From Xylogone sp. PMI_703 (lineage: Eukaryota; Ascomycota; Leotiomycetes), in contig JAJTUQ010000005.1 in NCBI GenBank assembly GCA_021399445.1, positions 3,410,001 through 3,474,000 of the forward strand: 64,000 bases of DNA, in the 5' to 3' direction. Each line of letters begins with the position of its first letter. Position 1 is the first letter of the stretch. The notes under the pieces were generated by a model. It was not told the origin of the DNA. It searched no databases and saw only the letters and a list, made by a program, of their open reading frames with translations. The translations under genes were made by a program, and so were the position numbers. Below are positions 49,562 through 60,395 of the stretch, in pieces.

Positions 49562-50388
49562 GACCGTGCGCCGGCCCACATTTAGCTAGAGGGGATAGCG
49601 CGATAACTGATTATGTCGTTGACGATGACCAAGATAAATAGGATTGATCTTGAAAGTCTCGGTATTGCAAAAGGGGCTAGTCAGTTAACTCATTCAGAGC
49701 CAGTACACTTCCTCACGACCACTACAGTATCACCTTGGGGTTAATGTTTGGAGTAGTCTTGCGGTGACTCGTATTACGTGTCGGAGAACTGGCGGGGAGA
49801 GGTTGCGGCTGAGGGGAATCATGTTTCAGCCGGATTTTTCTGCAATCCTGTTGGCGCCTGAGCTCTTTTAGCCTCTTTACGTGATTCGATAGTAGTAATG
49901 CATTCTGCATCTTGGGCTACGTGTCAAATGAAAAGCCAACCAATCAAATCAAGAGACCGCCAGGCTCAAGTACTAAATCCAGAACATCTCATACTTTATC
50001 GGATCCTCATAATATTTATTATACTGATATATCTTACGAGCCTTAAGAGGCCTCTGGAATGATACGGTACTAGCTACTTGAATCTGAAGTACAAGACCTA
50101 GCTTAATTAAATATCATCGTCTGTTCAAGATGAGATCACTAATCTGGGTTTTTATCCCACTTTTAAGCCCCTGGAATAATTCCATTTGTTATGACATGAA
50201 CGGTAGATTAGAGTTAAATTATGATCCATGCAAAATAATATATTAAAAATACATGCGGTACATGACCTTGAGTTTAAAGAGCATCGGCCACGGAACTAAC
50301 ATTTGTGTTGAAGAAAAATATTTCTATGAATATATACCAAGTCTATATGTCATTAATAAAGTCTGATAGTAAGTTTTGACGTCCGCGT
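49562..50388. other. Intergenic, NLR promoter and 3' region of the SBP-like gene
   Basis: No supported gene. The only long frame (minus, 49722-49910, 62 codons) is unremarkable. Strongly AT-rich from about 50000 to 50350. Confidence 0.6.
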
Positions 50389-51533
50389 TTACAGGTCATC
50401 AACTAGGGGGCTTAGTCCCTGAGCAGTGCCAAGGCGATCCCCGAAATAGAATCTCAATTCCTCGACGTTGGCACGGTCTTGCATGAAGTTGAAGAATGAT
50501 GTAGGGTTAGTATTCGGCATGTGCATAATATCGGGATATGGTGTGCCCTTTGGTTCAATGTCTGAGCGAACACTCCAGCCCAGGGACTGCTGATACTCGG
50601 TGCTTAGAATGTATGCGTGGAGAAGCTTAGCACTGTTGGGGTGGGGAGCATCTTTCAGAATCGCGCCTGTCTGAGCTCAGCTGACGAATTGAGCATCAGT
50701 CGGAAAGCTGATTTTGAGAGGGTTGGACGTGTTGAGGCCAATACCGGAAGTAAATGTGACTGCTTGAGAGAAATTGGATGATGCAACAACTGTAGCAGGA
50801 GTTTGTGTTCCGCGAACCCATTTAGGATTTTGCTTTAAGAGAGCATCAAACCATTTGGTGCCATGAACTTGCATACTATTATGGATATCGACATTAGAAA
50901 CCGAGTACCCAAAGTTAGAGTCTAGAACACCTACATTTGGTTAAAAGCAAACAAAACAGCATCATCGTCATTGGGATATGTCAAGACCAACTTATTCTTG
51001 AACTCGGGATTTAGTAGGTCCTCAAAAGAGGTGATGTTTTTTAGGTGAGGCATTTTATCTGCGTTCCATATGAAATTCCAGTTGAAAATTCGAACTCCGT
51101 ACCAATATGACGAGACGGAGTCCTTGAATGCTGGATAAATTTTGTCAAATCCCAGTGGTGAATAGTTCAAGAGAGCTCCCTCTAAGGCCCACCGTGGGTA
51201 ATCATTGAGTGTCTGTAAGGTGACGCTGTCAACATAGACACTATTGGCGCATAGCTGTTGATCGATCTTGACATCGTGGTACTTGGATAAATCGACGGTT
51301 ATGTTGAGCTTCATGCCCGGAAATGCCTGCTGGAACCCAGCCCTGAGAGCATCCTGCTGATTCTTTTCATCACCACCGTGCCACATTGTGACAACTCCGC
51401 CTTCTTTAAGAGCAGCATGGTAGATCTCTTTGATGGAGCGAGTTTCAACTTCAGGGGGACTATTGAACCCAAGCGTAATGCTATAGGCCAACGCTTGCGA
51501 GATGAGCAAGCCTGCGGTAAGTAGAGCAGACAT
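50389..51533 (-). pseudogene. Secreted periplasmic-binding-protein-like gene interrupted by a TGA codon
   Basis: Two exons (51533-50935, 50875-50389; intron 50934-50876) form a 361-codon frame broken only by TGA at 50679-50677 (codon 265). The predicted protein starts with a signal peptide (MSALLTAGLLISQALAYS). It resembles the fungal solute-binding-protein-like family often annotated as ABC-type iron or molybdenum transport proteins: GGVVTMWHGGDEKNQQDAL, VDSVTLQTLNDYPRWA, YGVRIFNWNFIWN, KLVLTYPNDDDAV. After the stop the frame stays open and family-like (AQTGAILKDAPHPNSAKLL, YQQSLGWSVRSDIEPKGTPY) for about 96 codons. That suggests one TGG-to-TGA change at FVS-W-AQTG. A 15-nt intron removing the TGA would be too short. 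It is a recent nonsense allele, a sequencing error or a readthrough site. I annotate it as broken. Confidence 0.75.
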
Positions 51534-51653
51534 TTTGAATAGGATAGCTCTTAAGAACAGATGAACTAACTTGAGATGCAGGTTACGTTTTTCTCAAAAG
51601 GATATTGACCCGTTTTATATGTCTGAGTGGTTTAGATTTGATGTGGTAACCTA

Positions 51654-51811
51654 CCGCATATTCTTATAAGGCCGGATAACGAGCTACGCCCCCTATATTA
51701 CGCTCTACGGTATACTTACCGAGTGATTATCATTCCTAGTGTTGGCAATATGCATTGTCTAACATTACATCCGCTCTCTAGCTCGTTATCCGACCTTGTG
51801 AGAATATGCGG
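51654..51811. mobile_element. 158-bp MITE with 32-bp TIRs and TA target-site duplication
   Basis: The left terminus 51654-51685 (begins CCGCATATTCT) and the reverse complement of the right terminus 51780-51811 agree at 29 of 32 positions, and the three differences are all C/T transitions. The element is flanked by TA at 51652-51653 and 51812-51813, as expected for Tc1/mariner-type non-autonomous elements. It has no coding capacity. It lies about 120 bp upstream of the start of the broken SBP-like gene, within its likely promoter. Confidence 0.82.
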
Positions 51812-52782
51812 TATACAAGCTTGCATATCCATCATAATAAATCATGGTGAAAATTAGTCAGAAAGCCAACGGCTTTGTCTAATTCGAAACTGTTGACCAA
51901 GTCTAGCCTAATTCGAATTAATAAAGTAGCAGCTTCATTAATGGCGCGGTTTAGTCTGTAGAAATCCACGTATAAGTCTCTGCTCCTGATTTGTAAATAC
52001 TTATAAGCCGGTGCGGATTGATTCCGCAAGTTCCCAATACACTTACAACACGCCAAGCTAGATCACCCTTCTTCCGATCCGGCCGAGATTCTGTGGTCTA
52101 CATAATGGCGATGGACTGTGTAAGATTTTATTCGGCTCCCACAGGCCAAGCGGGTCCTTCGGAACTGCTTTGTCCTCCTTTCGTGTCTTGATCTCGCTGA
52201 TGTAGCAATGCTTGAAGCTGCGTCATATCTGACATGTGGTAATTTTTAGCCTACCCTACTTCTGCTAATGAGACGGACTGACGGTCTGCTGCCGGTGTGA
52301 AGGGCTCTAGAAAGAATGAAATAACCAGCTTGAGATTGGCTGTTTATACCGAATCATCAAGTTCGGGCCGACCCACATGTTTGGCTTAGGTACTTAGTTT
52401 GCTAGTATCAGATTATAATCCTCCAAATACTTCATACAAGCCACAATCTTCGCAACTTTTCTGTCTCTCTACTTTTGTGGAACAGTTCTATGCATAAAAG
52501 CCTCTTGGGGCAAGTACGGAGTATAGATAGGAGAGTGTGGTATTTTATGCCCTGTACGAAGTATAAGTCGCTCGTGTGGATTATTATTAGCCGGCTGGCC
52601 TATAGTTGGAGTGCGGTAACGTTCAACATGGTTGAGTATCTTCTCTTTTGATATCAAAAACAACCTGGGTTATAAATACTAAAACACCTCATAGGGCTTT
52701 TGGCAATGGAGAAATTAAGCAAGCTTACGAAACTGTTAGTCTTTTATAGGTTAAAATTTTCGATGTGTTATTTGATATGAGA
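51812..52782. other. Intergenic, no supported gene
   Basis: A 74-codon minus-strand frame at 51832-52056 (begins MACCKCIGNLRNQ) has protein-like composition and starts beside the MITE, but I recognise no family. The rest is AT-rich and holds the 3' region of the SDR gene. Confidence 0.45.
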
Positions 52783-53772
52783 CTAGAAGTCTAGAGTTGG
52801 AATAAACTGAGTGTCAGAAACATGTAATCTGACTCTGTGGAGATCTTTTTCTCGTATTATGTCACGCTCTGCAATGTATTCCTCAATATTCTTTGACGCA
52901 TCAAGATATCTCCCAGACATGAAATCCAACTTGCCACTTGCGATGACGGTAACCAAACCAGCAGCCATTTCTGGCGTATCCCAATGCACGTTCTTAAAAG
53001 CATTGAGGGCAGTCTGAGCTGATTTATCTTCATTAGGCACATCCACCTTCACGTAACTCCCTTCTTTCGAGACTCCTTCGACCTTGTCTTTAAAGTCAGT
53101 GTAAAAGCGAGTTGGAACAGCACCAGGATTGTAAGCAAAGCATTTGATGTTGTGTTGCTTATTTTCGTTGTGAATGATCTCGCATAAACGAACCATACCA
53201 AGCTTCCCCATTGTATAGCTTCCCATGCCGAAATTACTGTGAGCTCCTGCACTGGAGGTAAAGATGATTGTTCCCCCACCCTTCCTTTGCATTATAGGAA
53301 GAGCATGTCGTGAGAAGTTGAAAGCGCCTTGAAGTGATATGGCGACTGTATCCCACCATATTCCTGGATCACACTCATGAGTTGGAAGCCATTGGGGTGG
53401 CCTCCCTGCATTCATAATGACGATATCTGCTCCTCCAAATTCATCATCTACTTCTTTCATGAAAGTTTCTACACTGTTGCTATCTCTCACATCCATAGTT
53501 GCTATTTTAACTTCAAGGTTGTTGTTGATGGCTTTGCATTCTTTGGCTGTCTCTTGGACTTCATCTATTTCCAGAGCTATAAGGCTCATGGTTTTGGCGG
53601 ATGAGTGTGTAAGGAATTTGGCAATAGCTCGGCCTATGCCGCGACCTGCACCAGCAATGACCACATTCTTGCCTGTTAGAGAGCTTGCGAGTTCTTTGTT
53701 TACACGAGGATCCGTAGCATAATAGCAATTATGCTCGCTGCCTAAAAACCCTGATCGGCTCTTGCTTGACAT
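52783..53772 (-). CDS. Short-chain dehydrogenase/reductase
   Basis: Intronless gene of 329 residues for a classical SDR, a soluble NAD(P)-dependent oxidoreductase. Motifs in order: the cofactor-binding loop VIAGAGRGIGRAIA (about 38-51, with AGAGRGIG in place of TGxxxGIG), MDVRD (about 93), the NAG stabilising motif (NAGRPP, about 120), the catalytic Ser in FTSSAGAHSN, and the YTMGK form of YxxxK (about 187-191). These are followed by YNPGAVPTRFY. The N-terminal 30 residues (GFLGSEHNCYYATDPRVN) and the C-terminal tail extend beyond the usual 250-residue core. The substrate is unknown. It is the first of a series of catabolic-looking genes extending to the right edge. Confidence 0.9.
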   Translation of the reverse strand: MSSKSRSGFLGSEHNCYYATDPRVNKELASSLTGKNVVIAGAGRGIGRAIAKFLTHSSAKTMSLIALEIDEVQETAKECKAINNNLEVKIATMDVRDSNSVETFMKEVDDEFGGADIVIMNAGRPPQWLPTHECDPGIWWDTVAISLQGAFNFSRHALPIMQRKGGGTIIFTSSAGAHSNFGMGSYTMGKLGMVRLCEIIHNENKQHNIKCFAYNPGAVPTRFYTDFKDKVEGVSKEGSYVKVDVPNEDKSAQTALNAFKNVHWDTPEMAAGLVTVIASGKLDFMSGRYLDASKNIEEYIAERDIIREKDLHRVRLHVSDTQFIPTLDF

Positions 53773-54650
53773 TCTGAGTTTTTTGTAGATGGTACGTGTT
53801 GAAGTGAATTAAAATCCGAATCCAGGTATAAAAGTTTAACTAATGATATTGAGATAGTCCTATCTGCTTAAAACTATTGTATAGCCTAAGGAATGGGTTG
53901 AACTCTTGAGCAGAGACGTAGGCGTGGTGTGAATCTTTCATATCATCCTCTGGTATGGCCCCGCATCCTAGGATGCATGGGCAATCCCCGACTTCTCCTG
54001 CACCCCGCAAAGTCCCCATCATTTTCTTTAAGAAGGCACTGTGGGATTCCGAAGTACTATTCTGTATATTCTATCATACTACTACTATGGAGTCGCCGTG
54101 GGGTAGCTTAGATCTATCTATCTCACAAATTTGTCACAAGGTGATCGATCGCACGATGTTGCCATCAACCATGATGTATATATTTTGAAACACTTGAATC
54201 TCTCAACTGCCACAGATTCTATTCGTGAAGTCCATGGTTTATCTCCTTGCTCTATATATACTATATGCAGCCGCCAAAGAATACTCAAACCTGTGAATAT
54301 CCTTCGAATAAAGTGAATTCCATTGAATGTGTCGCTTTGCTCATTTACTATGATTCTGCAGCACTCGGGCTGTCTCACATTCACCAGTATCTCCAAATCC
54401 TTCATTCACTCCTGCAAGATACAAGAATACCCTATTCCACAGCTTGTATGCCTCTTATCTAGAATTGTCTCTGTTATATTCACTTCTTCACTTATTTCTG
54501 GAACATGTCCTTCGATTATCAATACCCTTCCTCTTTCATCATTGCCTGACCCAGTATCTACCACCTCTTATCTACAAATGTGTTTCATTATGGTGGCTCT
54601 TTACAACGACAACACACAATCAGGTGCTTTCTTGACTGGTACCCGGGACA
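53773..54650. other. Intergenic, SDR promoter
   Basis: No supported gene. Frames of 95 codons (minus, 54118-54405) and 118 codons (plus, 54323-54679) overlap each other and show no family motif. The plus-strand frame runs into the start of the decayed gene that follows. Confidence 0.45.
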
Positions 54651-55348
54651 ATGACGTCCTCGTTAGCTTCTATAGCTGAAGAAGTATTGCAAAGGTATTT
54701 TGTTGTTTATGTAGGAGGTATATAATGAAAACTTATCATGTATTATAGTCCCAATATCTTTTTCTTGTACAGGGATTGTCGATCTTCTTGACTGGGTACA
54801 GAATACTACTCGTGATGCTCTGACGATCTGCGGCGTTTCTCGAACTGAGCTCGGAAAGATATATTCCCGAAGTAATACAAGAGGAGAATTTCATATCTCT
54901 ATGTATATTGCTGATGCAAAGTTGCTTATCGTCATAATTCCGAAGTCCATTGGGTGCTTGATAATATTATTTTGTACCAAGTCGCGAATACGAATACATA
55001 GAATTGTTGCTACAATCTATTCCAAAATCAATAGCACTGGCAATATTGTCACATCAGGTGCCGGGGACTCGGCGTGGAAACCTCTTTCGCGATGCGCTAG
55101 AGGGAGTAACTTTCCTACGCTTATGATCAAAAATGAGGTTATTCCCAGAGTCTACCATTTTTGAGAACCAAAGCCCGCTGGTTATTTACGATGCTAAAAC
55201 TACCAAGTTAGAATTGTTCTCGTTACAAAGTACACAAGACGTTGCAAGAGGATGTGATATATGGCCATACTGAGGGATTACGGAGAGAACTGAGGCTGCA
55301 GGATGGGGTAGACCATATACGGAAGGATTGGCTGGATGCTTGGGTTTA
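54651..55348 (+). pseudogene. Decayed conserved fungal hypothetical gene
   Basis: A model with exon 54651-54717 and exon 54773-55164 reads for 152 residues. It contains blocks I associate with a conserved ascomycete family of unknown function: WVQNTTRDALTICGVSRTEL, then IYSRSNTRGEFHISMY, a GAGDSAWKP block, and NFPTLMI. The frame then stops, but the expected continuation appears in the next frame (SQSLPFLRTKARWLFTMLK, about 55150-55205), and VRIVLVTKY follows in yet another frame (about 55205-55235). At least one, probably two or more, single-base shifts therefore disrupt it. Family membership is from memory of the pattern, not a search. Similar proteins have been suggested to have a PD-(D/E)XK-like fold, but I cannot confirm that here. 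Exon 1 and its splice site are weak. Confidence 0.45.
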
Positions 55349-55892
55349 ATGACCTAACAGCGCAAAAGAGATGCCAATGGACATATTATAATTGAGTAAT
55401 GGAAAGAACTTCCTATCCAGAGATAAGGAGTAATGGGAATGAAAATCTCCACAGCAGCTCTCTCGCAGCACAGTGTAAATTGATTTTTCGTAACGGTATT
55501 CAGATTAATGGAATATTGCGCTACAATATAATAGCTTGAAACACTTTTAAGACACTTAAGATGAAGATTATAAAGCAGCGTGCAGAGGGCATTGAGTGGG
55601 CATTGATCATCGTGGAAAATATATAATCTGGCCCGAATTCGAAGCTACTTCAAAATACAAAATGAAAACTTTTGATGCAGAACTTAATTAGAAGCAATGG
55701 GCGAATACTTTGGCTCTAATTCTAGACCCCACACTGCTCGCACCCACCTCCCTTTAGTGGACTAGTCTAAGTGATAATAGTTAACCTTTGGATAACATCG
55801 CGGGATCGCTCTTCGGCTTACACACTACAAAAGCCTTACTGTGTTCCCGTTTTCTTACTTACCCCTCTTTCACCTCTATATTCTACTCAATC
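55349..55892. other. Promoter region of the proline iminopeptidase-like gene
   Basis: No gene. An in-frame upstream ATG at 55788 would add 35 residues with no family similarity, so the 55893 start is preferred. This stretch is mostly promoter and 5'UTR. Confidence 0.5.
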
Positions 55893-56865
55893 ATGTCGCA
55901 GATCAAAGGCGTCTCGGGAGAGATTGATTTCTATGTTCCGTCAATTAAGAGGACGTGTAAGACGTGGTACATTGTATATGGAGATATCAAATCTCGGCGC
56001 CCACTCATCTGTGCTCATGGTGGACCTGGTGCTGGGCATGCCTACCTGAGGTCTTTCAGCCGCATGACTACTGACTATGGAATCCCCGTTATTCTCTATG
56101 ATCAGATTGGCTGTGGCAAGTCCACGCTTTTGCCAGAAACAATGGGCGACACAAGTTTTTGGACGGTTGAGCTATTCATGGCGGAGCTTGACAATCTCAT
56201 CAAATTTTTCAACATCGAAGATGACTACGACTACCTAGGGCAATCGTGGGGTACAATTCTCGGATGTTCATACGTGTTATCGCGCCAGCCGAAAGGCATG
56301 AAACATCATGCCATCTCTAATGGGCTATCAAGTGGGAAGCTGTGGATAGAGGCATGTGACAAACAGATTGATGAGCTACCACAGAATGTACGAGATACAA
56401 TTCGTAAGCACGAGGCGGACAAGACGTACGATGATCCGGAGTTTCAAGAGGCTGCAATGGTCTTCTACAAACAGCATGTTTGTCGTCTTGACCCGTGGCC
56501 AGAGGACCTTTTGGAGTCATTGAGTCTACTTGATTTACACAACAATCCTACAGCTTACTTAACCATGTTCGTCGTACGTTCTTCTAGTTAACTTTAACTA
56601 ACTCTGTGATAGGAATGGACCTTCCGAGTTTACTATGGTCGGGCCATTGAAGGACTATTCAATCGTGGGCCAATTGCACAAGATTCAAATCCCGACATTG
56701 GTCATCAATGGGGAGTATGATGAATCTGCAGACAGCGTTAACATACCATTTTTCAATGAGATTCCCAAGGTCAGATGGGTGACAATTCCAAACGCATCGC
56801 ATACGTCGTGGCTGGAAGATCCAGATCGGTACTTCGCTTTGCTGGCGAATTTTTTGCTATCGTAA
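55893..56865 (+). CDS. Proline iminopeptidase-like alpha/beta hydrolase
   Basis: Two exons (55893-56566, 56613-56865; a 46-nt intron splitting the ATG codon of a TMNGPSEF block) give 308 residues. It is a peptidase family S33-type alpha/beta hydrolase that would release N-terminal proline or hydrolyse a related amide or ester. Motifs: oxyanion-hole HGGPGAGH (42-49), YDQIGCGKS (69-77), nucleophile elbow GQSWGT (Ser118), predicted acid Asp261 in INGEYDE, and His288 in NASHTSW, so the triad is complete. No signal peptide with this start, so it is probably cytosolic. It sits between the SDR and an MFS transporter and may act in the same catabolic route. Confidence 0.88.
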
Positions 56866-57207
56866 ACACTGCCGATTCGGGGGTAAATTTTAAATTCACT
56901 TTGAAGTCCTCTCCTCATGCCGAATAGGAGAGGCCTGTCGGAGTGGTGATTCATATGCTAGACATGACTTTTAACAATCTGTTAGTCTCCAGTGTGATCA
57001 AGTCACCGAAAGACTTTAAATTGGGGCGTCAAGATATGCATCCTCTAGAAATCAAATTTCGACTGGAAAATGAAGGTACAAATGTGTAAAGCGATCAATA
57101 AGACTGTTATTTTCAATTTGATCGAGATACATATTGCGATTGTTATGATTACACCCAGAATGAACCTCTCTATATAGGTGTAAACTACCTACATAACTAG
57201 GAGCAGC
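56866..57207. other. Short convergent intergenic gap
   Basis: 342 nt between the stop codons of the hydrolase (+) and the MFS transporter (-). AT-rich, no coding signal. Confidence 0.65.
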
Positions 57208-58955
57208 TTATACCGGATTCGAAGTCTCCCTGGTGAACTCAACATGTTCCTCCTCCTTACCTAGCACACCATTGTTGGGAAACTTCCTCTCCTTGTTTCT
57301 CATCTCCTGTACTCTTGCATCGAGTAAACTATTCCCAGGTTTTGTATTCCAAGGATGGGGCCCACCTTTCCTAAAAAGCTCCTCGATCTCCTCAAGAGTC
57401 TTACCTGCCGTTTCTGGATAAGTGAAGTAAGCTTGAATAGCTGCACCAACACAGAGGACACCAAATATTATGAAAAGTTTCCAAGTAATATTTTGGAAAG
57501 CGGGTGGGATAAAGAGTCCGATCGCAAAGTTAAAGAGCCTATGAGCTGTGTTAGGAGGAGGTTCCGATATTCTTTTGTTGCAACAAGAACATACCAATTA
57601 GCAACAGATGCAAGCGCCATGCCAGTGGCGCGAGTCTCGAGTGACCAGACCTCAGCGGCATAGACCCAAGCAATAGGGGCGAGTGTCAAGGAGTAAACAA
57701 GGACAAGAATGTAACAGAAGGCAATGACAGTGTAAGCGGGAGAACCAGTGACTCGAACTCGTACACTGAGGTTGCCATTCAGGCCATCAGGAAGGTATGT
57801 TCCATGGCTACCCAAAACACCTCCAACGACAAACATACATATTGCCATGCCGAGTGCGCCGTAGATCTAAACAACATCATTAGAATATAAAATTATATAA
57901 AGAAGGATGACTCACCAGAAGAGGCCGACGACCAGTTTTATCAATAAAGAAGAATGTCGCAGCCGTGCCTACAATAAAGATGGCATACTGGATTCCAGAC
58001 GAGATCAGCCCGACATTTCCAGTTAAATTTGCCATTTGAAAAATGTAGACGACATAATAGGTCATAACATTGGCACCGGAAAGCTGTTGCCACGCTTGAA
58101 CAGAAGTTCCTGCCAGGGTGCGTCTCCACATTCCATTCCTGAAAAAGCGTTTCCAGCCTTTAGGTCCTTCTCTCTCAGCTTGCAAAATAGTCCAGATCTC
58201 CTCCCACTCAGCCCGAACAAAAGGGTCATCAATATTTCCATTGGCCTGGATATTTGCTAGTGTCTGCAGTGCTTCTTTTTCTCGGCCAACCTTCCCTAGC
58301 CATCGAGGTGATCTAGGCAAAAATGGTATGCCCATCATCAAGAAGACAGCAGGGACGAACTGAAGAGCCCAGGCGGTTCGAAATGAAGCAGTTGGAGTAG
58401 TGCGAATGAAACTGCAGCCATATCCAATAAAATACATGATAAAGATCCCCCATTCGATTGCCCACTGTTGAATGACTATTATCGAGCCTCGGACGTTATG
58501 TTTTGCGATTTCAGCAAGGTAGACCGGAACTTGAGAGGATGTGATCCCGACACAGATGCCGTTGATGAATCGACCACAAACCAGCATAGCAATTCCATTG
58601 CAGCCTGCTTGTAAAGCTGTTCCTAAGAGCCACCACAGGCAGGCAAAGAAAATGGAATCTCGCCGGCCTATCTTGTTCGATATGGGCCCAGCCATGATTG
58701 CTCCAATAACGGAACCTCCAGCCAATGCGGCACCAATACCGCCCTGTGTGATACCATGTGGATTGTTGAAGTAGTTAATATACTGTTCTGTGCCGATGAT
58801 GGCCGACATAGATGAAATATCAAAACCAAAACTGCGCCATTGGTAAGTACATATTCAATGTTTGCAGACTCTTTGACTTACAGCATGCCACCAACAGTGG
58901 CAATAGAAGCCATAAAGTATACATTGTTTATCTTGGGGAGAGTGAGAGAACGCAT
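57208..58955 (-). CDS. MFS sugar-type transporter
   Basis: Four exons (58955-58882, 58831-57916, 57866-57595, 57538-57208) give 530 residues. It is a twelve-helix major facilitator of the fungal sugar porter group in the plasma membrane. Family signatures: a starting GGMLFGFDISSMSA across the first intron, GPISNKIGRRDS, GRFINGICVGITSSQVPVYL, AEIAKHNVRGS, the LPRSPRWL form of PESPRWL, QQLSGANVMTYYVVYIF, DKTGRRPLL, EVWSLETRATG, and PETAGKTLEEIEELF at the end of the last helix. The cytosolic C-terminal tail is charged. Its substrate cannot be read from sequence. Uptake of a sugar or related small molecule for the neighbouring catabolic genes is an inference. Confidence 0.92.
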
Positions 58956-60395
58956 GATGGGCAATTAGTCGATAACGCTGCACACCGTATAGCGTCGAAT
59001 ATGCGATCCTCTTGCTATTGAGGACTTTTGGTTGCCAAGTGAGAGCACTTTATAAACAAATCCCTAGTGAAATCTCTCCACATCCCCAGAACACCAAGTG
59101 GAGAGATTCAAGCTTTATGATACAAGCTTTCTTCATGTCTCTTCGCTAATTGGAGCGCATAGAGACGTGTTTGATCAATGGTGACGATCTTGCACCATTG
59201 AGTCTCGAGACGAGGTATGGAGCATCCTCTAAGAGTAACGATCAACTCCAACCACTTGAGTGGAACCTTGGACAAACTCCCTTTGGGTGTTTCCAGAAAA
59301 CATATTACAATATTAATGGATACATCATGTGGGATATGACCGTTAGCAATGAAATATGGGTCACCGTGAGGGAGTAGTTAATTTGCAGCTGCGTGATTAG
59401 ATAATATGATCGTTTCTTTGGCGATGGTCTTTCTGTGACGTCAGGACTACCTGAAAACGAGGAGTGTCTCTACTTGCGCACGAATCATGTGTTTTATATA
59501 AAATCAACGAGTATCCATTCTATATATCTAACTATTTACGGCAACTTTATCTCTTCATAATCTCTCATCTTTTTGTAGGTGAAATGTTGGAATTATCGAT
59601 ATGATTGGCTCAACTGCCTTGCTCTGCGCTTGGCTGAAGTGGTTCACCACCGCGATTGAAAGCTGACCACTCGATCAGCCCAAGTCTGTAATATTGCTGG
59701 GTGACTTAAAGGTCTCGGTATCACAGGTATGTAATAGCACTGTCACAGGCATGTCACTCGCGTCAATGGAAGTGGTCACAAGGTGGCTAGAAGGGTAGCC
59801 CAGCAAGGTTCTTGAAGAACATACTAATCCGTTCTATATAGCGCCCGATTATTACACTGAGTTCAATCTATTTTCTTATCCATAATGAGTGAAAGGAATG
59901 TCACCTACACTTTTGGCCATCCCAATCCTATTGTGTACTTCTAGTATGCTGGCAACCAATTGCTTATCCCCTCCCTGTTTCCCTTCATTGTTTCTCTTAT
60001 AAAGCCGGAACAACTGTGCAGGGATGCAAGTAGATATGGGTAACACTTTAAAACCTCATATCTCATCAGATTAGCTGACCTTAACCATCATTGGTGTTCA
60101 CTCCTCTAATTCCGGCTGGCCGTGATAGTCTTGGCCGATACCCCGCGCAGTATCTCGGCTCCGAGATGTATAACACACTTGCTCCGCAAAATAATAATTA
60201 TAGTTCAGATATGAAGACAATCCCATTTTTGTTATCTGTGAAACTACTTGTCCGATCCTGTGACAAGTTCAAGCATATATGATAGATTCGTTGTTATGTA
60301 TAAATTCCGGAGACTTGTGACAATCCTATCCAGCTCAATCTGACCTTATCAACTTTAGAAATATTTTCTCATATTATCTAAATAGCACGTATGAA
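58956..60395. other. Divergent promoter region between MFS transporter and amidase
   Basis: 1.44 kb with no supported gene; open frames are 75 codons or fewer. The two genes diverge from this region, so it may hold shared control sites, but I could not identify a specific CGG-type palindrome with confidence. Confidence 0.6.

Noticed and set aside
50665..50685. A 15-nt intron or stop-codon readthrough to rescue the SBP-like gene
   Set aside because: An intron that short is implausible, and the context after TGA (GCT) is not the known strong readthrough context (CTA). A nonsense mutation or base error is simpler.
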